Shown piece after piece: positions 54,381 through 64,000 of a DNA stretch of 64,000 nt (position 1 is its first letter; each line of letters starts with the position of its first letter). The notes beneath the pieces were generated by a model. That model ran no database searches, was not told the DNA's origin, and saw only the letters and a list, made by a program, of their open reading frames with translations. The stretch lies in the NCBI GenBank assembly GCA_009746045.1, contig RPFO01000059.1, positions 1,344,371 to 1,408,370 on the forward strand, written 5' to 3'. The DNA comes from Mesostigma viride. Taxonomy: Eukaryota > Streptophyta > Mesostigmatophyceae > Mesostigmatales > Mesostigmataceae. The position numbers were made by a program, and so were the translations under genes.

Positions 54381-57300
54381 ATGACGAACAAAATGCGGGC
54401 CAGTCACAGCAAGACAGGAGAGGACTTGAGCATGAGGAATGCCGAGCTGCTGTTTGAGACGCGGTCCATTGCCGAGATTCGGGAGATTGAGGCCCGGACT
54501 ACTCGCGAGGTGGATGAAAAGAAAGAAGAGCTCCGCCAGTTGGTCGGGGCCAGTTATCGGGACCTCATTGAGTCCGCTGACACCATTATTGAGATGAAGC
54601 GCTCTTCGGAGGCAGTGGTTGAAAATGTCAAGCGGATGCAGGACGGCTTTGCCTCCTTGCGTTCTTTGGTAGAGACGTCAGTGCACAAAGGAGGTCCTGC
54701 GGACAAGGAGAGGGAAACTAGGCAGCAGCTGTTTGCCGTCGGCTGCCGGGTGAAGTATCTCGTCGATACCCCGGAAATGATTTGGGGCTGCTTGGACGAG
54801 CACTTGTACTTGGAGGCTGCAGAGCGTTACCTGCGGGCGTGGGAAGTACATAGTCTCTTGGCCGCCGCGCCTGCTAAGCAAGAAGCGCGAGCTCGTAAGA
54901 AGTTGTTGGCTGGCTTCACGCTGCTACGCCACCAGTGGCCCCTCGTCAAGACCTTCCGCGGGCAGATCACGCAGCGCAGCCACGAACGGTTAAAAGAGAC
55001 GGATTTGACTGCCACGCAATACGCCGTGGCGTTGGCCGCCTGCGCGCTGATTGATGGGCTGACGTCGGCCGAGGTATGAGCTAGGCCTGCGAGGGATACC
55101 CCTTGCGGATGCTTACTTGTTAGTTCAGATACTTACTTCTTAGTTGAGCCAGTCCCTGGCATGCACGGACCAGGGTGCACAGTACATCCCGCGATAGTTA
55201 TCGACCGCAATCATTTAGGGTTCCTAAATAAAGGTGTTGGCGTGTATGCCATTGGTGGCATGCCGTGGCCTCGAGATCTGTTCCTTACCATTTGCCGTTG
55301 TTGTTGACAGGGTTTCGGTCAGGCTCGTGGAGGGGTAGTATGTGCGTGTGTGAGTGTCTGCATGGGATGGTGCCGCCCTCCATCCATCCCAGGCTTGCCC
55401 GTGCCTCTATGGTGTCGGGCTTGCCCATGCCTCGATGGTGTCGGGCTTGCCCGTGCCTCTATGGTGTCGCGCTTGCCCGTGCCTCTATGGTGTCGGGCTT
55501 GCCCGTGCCTCTATGGTGTCGGGCTTGCCCGTGCCTCTATGGTGTCGGGCTTGCCCGTGCCTCTATGGTGTTGGGCTTGCTCGTGCCTCTATGGTGTCGG
55601 GCTTGCCCGTGCCTCTATGGTGTCGGGCTTGCCCGTGCCTCTATGGTGTCGGGCTTGCCCGTGCCTCTATGGTGTCGAGCTTGCCCGTGCCTCTATGGTG
55701 TCGGGCTTGCCCGTGCCTCTATGGTGTCGGGCTTGCCCGTGCCTCTATGGTGTCGGGCTTGCCCGTGCCTCTATGGTGTCGGGCTTGCCCATGCCTCTAT
55801 GGTGTCGGGCTTGCCCGTGCCTCTATGGTGTCGGGCTTGCCCATGCCTCGATGGTGTCGGGCTTGCCCGTGCCTCTATGGTGTCGCGCTTGCCCGTGCCT
55901 CTATGGTGTCGGGCTTGCCCGTGCCTCTATGGTGTCGGGCTTGCCCGTGCCTCTATGGTGTCGGGCTTGCCCGTGCCTCTATGGTGTTGGGCTTGCCCGT
56001 GCCTCTATGGTGTCGGGCTTGCCCGTGCCTCTATGGTGTCGGGCTTGCCCGTGCCTCTATGGTGTCGGGCTTGCCCGTGCCTCTATGGTGTCGAGCTTGC
56101 CCGTGCCTCTATGGTGTCGGGCTTGCCCGTGCCTCTATGGTGTCGGGCTTGCCCGTGCCTCTATGGTGTCGGGCTTGCCCGTGCCTCTATGGTGTCGGGC
56201 TTGCCCGTGCCTCTATGGTGTCGGGCTTGCCCGTGCCTCTATGGTGTCGAGCTTGCCCGTGCCTCTATGGTGTCGGGCTTGCCCGTGCCTCTATGGTGTC
56301 GGGCTTGCCCGTGCCTCTATGGTGTCGGGCTTGCCCGTGCCTCTATGGTGTCGGGCTTGCCCGTGCCCTTATGTCACACCACGGGTTCCCACCAGCGCTT
56401 CCACCACTATCCGCCACCAGCATGCTTGCGATGTCTCAAAACAGGGGCAGAGGCAGGGACCCCTGCAGGCGTAAACTATACCTGCGAGCGGCGCCAGCGC
56501 TACAGTCTACCCCCATGCCCTGAGTATATCCATCATGCGCATCCATCATGCATATCCATCATGCATATCCATCATGCATATCCATCATGCCCCCTGGCAT
56601 GTGTGCGTGCCCGAACAGTACACTGACCATGGTGTCCTGTTGTCCCTGTTGTCCTGTCTTCATGTCGCTGTATCGCCGTGTTCTTGTGTCACCCTATCGC
56701 CCTGCTACCCTGTTTCCTGTGTTGCCCTGTGTACTCCGCCACCACGTCGTGCTGGCTGCTACCCCCCCAGGTGCTCCACCTATTCCTGGACGTGCGCAAG
56801 GAGTGGCTGCTGGGCCAGCTGCGCGCGGCCGTGGCCAGGGCGTCCGCCAACATATCGGGGGGCAGCCTGTCGCGCCACCTCTGCCACATGGTAGGTACCC
56901 GCGCGCCTCACCCCCCCAACCTCTCCGCCCCTCCAAAGTGGCAGCGCGCTCTCGCGTCTGTGCTCCGCTGTTGAGGGTGCAGGGTTTGCTGCCGCCTCTC
57001 CTCCCCCCGCCCCCTTGCCACGCCACGCCCACGGCCTGCCATGAGGTACCGCCGCTCACTGCTTCTGCGGGGCATGCCCAAGGAGGCAAGCGCAGCCTGG
57101 TGTGGACCTGCCCAGCCGGGATGGACTTCTCCGTGCGCTGGCTACAACGCAAAGATCCCAAGTCTGGTACCGCTGCCATAAGCGCAGCTGTTGGGCGGGG
57201 ATGCAAGCCGGGCTATCGGGGGAATGCGTGGGGGGTCAGGGGTGGGGGCGGGGGCGGGGTACACTTGCTGCATTGTTTCTTGGGACCCTGCCCGTTTGGG

Positions 57301-60300
57301 TATCTTGGCGCGCTCTCGCACGCGCTGCCGTGTGGTATGGCCACTACCAGCGGCGTCTTGTCATAGAAAGGGCTCATCCCTAGTTGTCATACTCTCTCCT
57401 ACATCCCGACATGCCCATGGACCCCCCCCCCCTCCCCCCTTTCTTCCCCTGTCCCCCCCTCTTGTCCTCGTGCCCTCCCCTCCTTTCGTGCAGGTGCACG
57501 TGTTGCAGCTGTCCCTGGCTGCGGTGGGCGAGATGTTCCTGGAGCTTCCACCTGGAACTCGCCCGCTGGTCGTGCGCACTGCGCTGGCCCCCTTCACAGG
57601 CGACGGCCTGTGGGGGGGCATCCCTGACCCTGCCGAGGAGCACGCCACGTGGGACGTGCGCCACAGCAAGGCCACAGAGAACCTGGCGGGGATGAGCAGT
57701 GAGGCCGTGGCGGCGACGTGCCGGTGGGTTGGTGATTGGATAGCAGTTTTTCCAACCCTTTCTGCCCTGGAATGAATGAATGGGTCGGGGGAGGCTGGTC
57801 TCTCTGTCGCAGTGGGAATGGTACTGTATGAGCTTTTGGGGGGGGGGAGAACAGCCACAGATTGTGGGGTTGCCCTCGTCGAGCCTTGTCCTTTGCCTGC
57901 ACCATTGCTAGCCATTGATCACTGCGTGCGTGCATATGGGTGGGGGATTATGTAGTGGTACCACATGTAGTGTGCGGACACAGTCTACGTGATCATGTAT
58001 ATGGACAGGGCCGCCTCATGCAGTGGGTAGGCCGCCATACTCGCGCGACTAATGCATGCTACGCATAGCCGTTGAGTCCCGATGTCCGTGCTTGGGGGGC
58101 ACCCAACCTGTGGCCTCGGGATGGTTGATGCCACACGGGCACTGCAGCCTCCCTTGCCCCTTGCAAGTCTCTCTCAGCCCTGCCTTGCTGATCCCTTGCC
58201 CCCTCCTTGCTGCTCCCTCTCGCCTCTTGCTGCTCACATTCTGCCCTCCTGTGATGGCATGCGTCGGTCATACCTCATCCTGTGTTGCTTGCGGTGGATT
58301 GGTCCGTGCACGCTCTTGTCGTCGGCCGCAGGAAATTCCTGGAGACGTGCGCGCAGTGTGTGGCCGCGGAGGGCAAGTTCCTGCTGGCAACCGTGGACAG
58401 CACGAGCCACCTGGCAGGTGGGCGCCATCTTCGCCGTAGCGTTTGATAGCATGGGCGAGTGTGGTGGGGCATGGCACGCAACCTATGCTCGCAGCCAGCA
58501 CATGGTGGACTTGAAATGTGATCGCGATCCGCGCCCTTCCCGTGTGTGCCCCCTGTCGTAGCGAGGCTTGCGATGGAATTTGATGTGTTTTCCCACGCGG
58601 TGGACTGTTAGAGCGTATACCATGGAGGATACCCTCCCATCCAAGCCATGGGAGGCGATGGGAAAGGGTTGGGCGTCCTAAAGTGGCATCCCTGCCCATC
58701 TTTCCTTCATCTTCATTCCTTTTCTAGTCATGAGGACGCAAGCAGCCAGCGGTCACCCGCCGCGTGGGACCTGCCCTCTTCCTGCTTCTGACGCGTTGCC
58801 CTCGCTTGACCCCCCTCTGGCCCTCCCCACATCACCAGAGCTGGAGCAGGAGATCCGATCCGCCTTTGTTGTGACGCCAGCTGGCCAGGGCGCAGGTGCT
58901 CCCTGGCCACCCCACGCGGTGTCCTGGCTGGAGGCATCGTACGGCAGCAAAGTGGATGACCCCTGGGGTGTCGTCTGCCAGCAGCTGCTGCGGCGGGATG
59001 TGCCCGTATGGGAGACGTTCTTCTCTGGGTAGGTGGGGGGGGGCATCTCCGTGTAGGTGGGAGGGGCCATCTCTGGGTAGGTGCGTGCACAACGGTACAG
59101 TCGCTCAGCATGACCCCAACGGTCCCGCCCTGCATCACATGCCATTGCCATGGCCTCACGTAGACCTGCACGCAGACCCGTCACAAGCTGCAACCAATGG
59201 CCTCACCCAAGTGCCCTTGCCTGCTCTCTGGCCACCTGCCTGCTCTCCGCCCAAAGTGGCACGCAGCGTGCCCGCCCTGCCCAGTCTCGCGCTATCTGGC
59301 ACCCTGCCTAGACACGTGCGAAAATGGCATGCCTCGTGTTTCGGAGCATGCCGAGGAAGCTGGCCTGGCATCGTGCAGTCCCCACCGCCCAGTGGCTCCT
59401 TTGGCTCCTGTCGCCGATGGATGGGTAACATCACCCCTAACACGCACGCATCTCTGTCCCCACCCATCCCCCCTACGGGGCGCATGCTTGGCTCCCTGTG
59501 CCTTCTTTTGCCGCCCTGTGCCTCTGCCGCATGCTTGTTGACGGCGCCGCAATCCTGTCTTCCATTACCCTCGCCATGCCCTCTCTTGTGCGTGACCTCA
59601 CCTGCATGCTTTCCCAGCACGCCTCATCCCTTTGCATGCCTCCGCCGTCTGCCTCCCTTGGCCAACCTTTGCCTGCCCTTGATCGCGGCAGCATGTTTGT
59701 CCAGCGCGCCAAGGACCTGCTGGACGCCGCGTTTGCCAGCATCGACCTGCGTGACCGCATCAGCACGCAGCTGGAGGCCGCAGGGGGGGCGGACGCAAGC
59801 AGCGAGGCAGCAACCGAGGCGGCAGCGGGCCGGCCAGGGGAGCCGTTGGGGTTCCCCCGTGCGCCCCTCAAGCTGGAAGCCGCGCTCAAGAGCGCGACCG
59901 AGCTGCGGATGGCGGACCCCTTCCAGCTGGTGAGTGGTGGCTGCGGTGTGTGCGACTGGTACAAGTGTGCGGCTGGCTGATGTGAGCAGTGGCAGAACGT
60001 CATGCTTGCACATCTGGCACACGCGTCAATTTGCGGGAGCTAGGGGTCGCGACACAGGGGCGTGTGATGGCGTGCGGCGGTCGTATGGTTTGGTGCTGGC
60101 ATCGGGGGCATCGGGCTCTGTCGATTGTGGCAGCGTGGAGTGAATGGTGGGGAGGGAGCCGTTTAAAAATAGAAAAAATTAATTTGTCTTAGGTGCTGGC
60201 GTGGAAAAAGCTCTTGCATTGGGTGAAAGGCTGCCCGTGTGCTTGGTTAATAATTTTTACTATATGAATGCGCAGGGAGGAAGGTTGCGCATGGACGCCG

Positions 60301-63300
60301 GGAGAACCGTGGAGCAGCGGAATGCCTGGTCCATGAGACAGGCATGAGATGGCATGCGCCCGGTGGCACCTGGCATGGTAGTATCCGGCAATTGATGTCT
60401 CGGGCAGGTTGATGGGCTGGCTTGTGCATGGCGGAGTTTTTTTAAGAAATTCCAGGGGGGGCACATCCAGGCCACGTTGTCCTGCACATCTGGAGAGTTT
60501 GGTGGTGCGGGATGGATGAGCACCCCATGTTGCTTGCGCCACCTCCTTGCCACTGTGTATCATGCCACTGTGTCCGAGTTGCTTTGTAGGAGGTTGGCCC
60601 ATGTGTCTGAGGGCCAGACATAACCCGACTTGCCTCCTTACCTGTGCCCCCCCGGCCCTCCCATCCCACCCCCTTCTCAACCGCAGGCGTCCGGCGAGAG
60701 CCTGGGCGAACAGGGCTGGCGCATCCGCGCGGACGAGAAGCGGCTCGACTGGGTGGCCGCACGAGAGCGATACCACAGCCCCGCCGCCGCGCAGCTGCGC
60801 TCGCAGATGGACGCCCAGCTGGCAGCCATCCTGCGCGACACCCTCTGCGTGCTTGGGGCGGGGGAGGCCACGGCGGGCGGTGGCAGTCACTTGGGTGGCA
60901 GCCGGCATGGGGCAGGGGACGAGCCGGTCGGGGTGGGTGTGGGTGGCAGCAAGGGGTCCTCCGCAGGCTTGCTGCGGCGGGGCAGCGGCGTGGTGGCCAG
61001 CAGCTCGGAGCTGGAACGCTTCCTGCAGGAGAGGTGGGTGAAGAAGGGAGTGGCGTTTTAGCGTGGGGAATCCCAAGGACGATGCTTGTTTGGTAACGTG
61101 GGAGAGGGGACAGGGTGTGATCATTTCTCATGTGGAAATGGTAATTTCTCATGCACCGTTGTTTTCCTTGATGGCACCATTACTTTCCTTCCAGTTTGGC
61201 TGCGGGCTAATAGACGTTGTGTGCGTGCGTGCGTGTGTGTGTGCGTGTGTGTGTGTGTGTGTGAGGAGCTGGCGCCTGCTCGGTCTTGGTTGCAGAGTAG
61301 TGGTGTGTCCCCTTGCCCTGCAGGGATGGGAACGCACGGACTGCCCCTGTGGCCTTGGTGGACCAGCTCACCATGTTCTCCCGTGCACAAGTCCGTGCCC
61401 TCTGCATGTGTCGCTTGCGTCCCTGGTACCATATGCCACCCCACGCTCCTCTGCGCGCTGTGTCTACGATCTGCCTGGGCCTTCCACCTATTCTTCCTTG
61501 CCACCAAGTGCCACCAAGTGCCACCAAGTGCCACCAAGTGCCACAAATTGCCACAAAGTGCCAGCAAGTGCCACAAAGTGACAACAAGTGCCACCAAGTG
61601 CCAATAAGTGCCACCAAGTGCAATTAAGTGCGCTTCCTGTTCACTCATCACGCACACATATGCCTCCTTTGCTTGTTCTCCTCCCGCCCCTTCCCCGCTG
61701 GGCGCCGCCAGATGTGTGTCCGCCCTCTCCGGCATCATCTCTCACCTGGACGACCACCTGGCGCGCCTGAAGGCAGGCACCGCCACCACCACCGCCACCA
61801 CCACCTCCGCGACCGCCGGCAGCGAGCGGTCCGTCAGCAATAACGCAGAAGACCTGTCGGCCGGCCCCACATGTGTGTCCGCCCACACGGTGGAGCGTGC
61901 GCTGTTTTTAGGTCGCGTCGCGTCCATCCTGCGTGACCACTCGGCCATCGTGCCTGTCATTCTGGGGGACCCGCAGCGGTGGCGCGAGTGGCAGGCACAA
62001 GGGGGGCCGGGTGCTGAGGCACCGAGCCAAGGGGAGGGGGGGGACAAGGGCGTGTATGTGGAGAGAGGCATTCGGACGATGTGGTCCCAGAGCTGGGCAC
62101 CTGGGGGGCAGGCGCGCTCGATGTATGGGGAGGGCCGGCGGGGCGTGGGTGGGCGCGATTACATCAAGCGTGGCGGCAAGGGGGGCAGCGCTCCGTCAGG
62201 GCTGGGTGCGGAGGAGGCTGTGGCGCCATCGCCATTGGACACGCTGCGGACGCAGCTCTTCAAGGTGGGTGCCGCGAGGGCCGCGAGGGCACGCGCCAAC
62301 ATCAAGTATAAGTATTATCATTATATGATGTGAAGCTGTCGTGTTACAAAGTAAAAGTTAATAATTAAAGTTTATGTGGCGATGTGGCGATGTTGCATGC
62401 GACGGCGGTTGCATGGTTGGCCCTGTTGTGTCCCATGGAAGGGTTTTTAAGGGTAAGAGGTGAAGGGTTGGGGCGTTGGGGTCCTGGTTCACCCCAGCAA
62501 TCCATGAGCGAACCCCCTTGATGGTCTCCCCTGTTGGCATGGCCAGTGTAGGAGTGCAACGAATCTTGCATCCTGTTGGAACTGTCCTACGCATATGAAA
62601 TGTCTTACGCGTATTTTCACTGTGTGCATTATATTTACCACAATCATGACCTTCTTCTGTATTCATTATTCATTATGTGCAGATTGACGTCTGGCTTTTG
62701 CGTACTCCTGTCATCGCTACTCTTCTACTGGCATATTCATTGTGCGCGATGGCACATCATATTGACGATCATCTTCATCCTCACATCCTTTGCCCTGCTT
62801 GGCCATTGGTGGATGCTCCAGGTGAGCTTTGAGGCGCACCGGCTGTGGGTGGACTGGGCGGCGGCGGGCCTCGCCGACAGGTTCCGCCAGCTGCTCTGGG
62901 CGGAAGAATCGCTCGCCACCTCCGTGCCGCTCAAGGTGGGTGGCCGCGCATTGTTTGGTTGGCACGCAAGGGCTCAAACCTTGATGCCGCTGAAGGTTGG
63001 TGCATCACATTCTTAGGTTTAGGGCGCCCACATGGGTAGGCTTGCGAACCACTTGTTTGGCTCTGGCTGTCTAGCGCCAGCTATTCAGCAATTATGTCGT
63101 AGCACGAACTGTTCAGCACCTTAAGCTGGCACCAGCTGTTAGAACCTGTTTGTTTAGCTCATTTGTTCAGGTTATGCGTTTTCGTGCTGGCTAATTATTG
63201 ACACCTGTTTCCGCACGAGCGCACGCGTCCCCTTGTCGTTGATGTCTGGTCGTGAATCGATGTCACAGCGGCTCTTGTCGCGGATACTCTGCATGTACGG

Positions 63301-63964
63301 TGTTCGTTTCTCTCCCCCTGGCATCCCATGCGCGGTGGTGGGGTAGTGCACTAACAGGATTTGGTGACGACTGCTTGCAGCATCGATGTGGTGGCAGGCT
63401 TGCGGTTGGATCCCGTTCCTCTGCATGGTGTGGGGCTGGATCCCGGCTCCAACCCTGATCTGTTTACCACCCGACGGCAGGCACACATGCACCACACACA
63501 TGCATGCAACGCAGTCAAAGGCCCTCATCACCCAGCCACGCCATGCACGCTGATTTTGGCACATCCCCCATTTCGTGTGCTCTCCATTGCCCCCCCCCCC
63601 ATTGCCCTCCCCCCTTGTCTTTGCCTCCCCTCCTCCCCCTCCCCCCCCCCTTGCCTCCTCTGCTTCCCCTCCCTCCCGCCTGCCCCCATCTATCCCTTCC
63701 CTCTGCCCCCAGGGCTGGGAGGAGATCATTGTCAAACACGAGGACGAGGCAGGCGGCGCCGGTGTATCCGCTGGCACCGCCACATCCTCCGATCCTCCTG
63801 CGGCGTCATCATCATCAGAGGACATGAAGGTGTCGTTGCCGTGCATGCCGAGCGGGGCGCTGCTTGGGGCGCTGCTGGGTGCCGTCACGGAGATGCACCG
63901 CGCAGGGTCCCACACGGTGGACACGGCGGTGCTGCGGCTGCTGGCGTGGACGCTCGGGGAGAAG
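54381..63964 (+). CDS. COG1: COG1, conserved oligomeric Golgi complex subunit 1 (3' end beyond window)
   Basis: COG1 is a scaffold subunit of the COG tether, which works at the cytosolic face of the Golgi in retrograde intra-Golgi vesicle traffic. Exons: 54381-55073, 56771-56890, 57494-57723, 58332-58417, 58839-59028, 59692-59929, 60687-61033, 61712-62264, 62822-62935, 63713-63964. All introns are GT-AG and phases join to 941 codons without a stop. Residues about 23-110 are the Vps51/EXO84/COG1 N-terminal helical region: LFETRSIAEIREIEARTTRE, then EELRQLVGASYRDLIESADT. Exon 2 has FLDVRKEWLLGQLR. Exon 10 has the conserved GWEEI and SLPCMPSGALLGALL blocks near the C-terminal part. Exon 7 carries a Gly-rich insert (about 570-620). 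The family is typically near 900-1000 aa, so only one or a few exons are missing. Confidence 0.92.
55389..56373. repeat. 26-bp minisatellite in COG1 intron 1, about 38 units
   Basis: Units begin CTTGCCCGTGCCTCTATGG and end TGTCGGG. Variants are TGTTGGG, TGTCGCG, TGTCGAG and CCCATGCCTCG. All three plus frames are open (453, 389 and 374 codons) because 26 is 2 modulo 3; these are not genes. The variant order repeats with a period of several units: about 55420-55730 resembles 55840-56150. Confidence 0.95.
61203..61263. repeat. (GT)n/(GTGC)n repeat in COG1 intron 7
   Basis: Alternating GT and GC dinucleotides over 61 bp. Confidence 0.85.
61499..61629. repeat. 10-bp minisatellite in COG1 intron 7, about 13 units
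   Basis: Units of GCCACCAAGT with single-base variants (GCCACAAAGT, GCCAGCAAGT, GCCAATAAGT, GCAATTAAGT). It lies about 80 bp before the exon 8 acceptor. Confidence 0.92.
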
Positions 63965-64000
63965 GTGGGTGGGGAAGTGGTCGGCGATAGGGGGAGGTGG

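Noticed and set aside
55265..56626. Repeat protein ORFs of 374-453 codons
   Set aside because: Product of a 26-bp minisatellite within COG1 intron 1; flanking exons and phases exclude it from the coding sequence.

Overview
The window is nuclear DNA of a eukaryote, most likely a green alga. The evidence is many GT-AG introns of 0.2-1.7 kb, GC-rich coding sequence, TGTAA-type poly(A) motifs behind one gene, and retroelement ORF1 proteins of a kind I associate with green algal genomes. The species is not identifiable from sequence alone.

Layout. (1) About 288-20316 is a giant minisatellite of roughly 500 units of 40 bp, with higher-order structure that includes a near-perfect 6.69-kb tandem duplication; all its long ORFs are by-products of a stop-poor unit. 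(2) 20317-23425 is AT-richer sequence with no convincing gene. It holds a class II tRNA-like relic that seems to lack its anticodon arm, a 153-bp tandem repeat and a dispersed palindrome. (3) 23426-32960 is a nest of mobile elements: an apparently intact L1-ORF1-like gene (451 aa), several broken or diverged copies arranged head-to-head, terminal hairpins next to TTAATTAA runs, and an inner element carrying a PHD-finger ORF. (4) 33684-53110, minus strand, is a full kinesin-3 (KIF1/UNC-104 type) gene that I model as 18 exons and 1603 aa. It has motor, K-loop, FHA, coiled coils and KIF1-type stalk/C2-like regions, but ends in a CaaX box (CVIS) where relatives carry a PH domain. (5) 53111-54380 is a divergent intergenic region. 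(6) 54381 to the window end, plus strand, is COG1, subunit 1 of the conserved oligomeric Golgi complex; ten exons (941 codons) are visible and the gene runs off the edge.

The two recognisable genes are divergently transcribed, and both act in membrane traffic: a vesicle-type motor and a Golgi tether. Their introns are rich in microsatellites and minisatellites. One minisatellite duplicates a 5' splice site several times, and one kinesin intron fits protein homology best with AT-AC ends.
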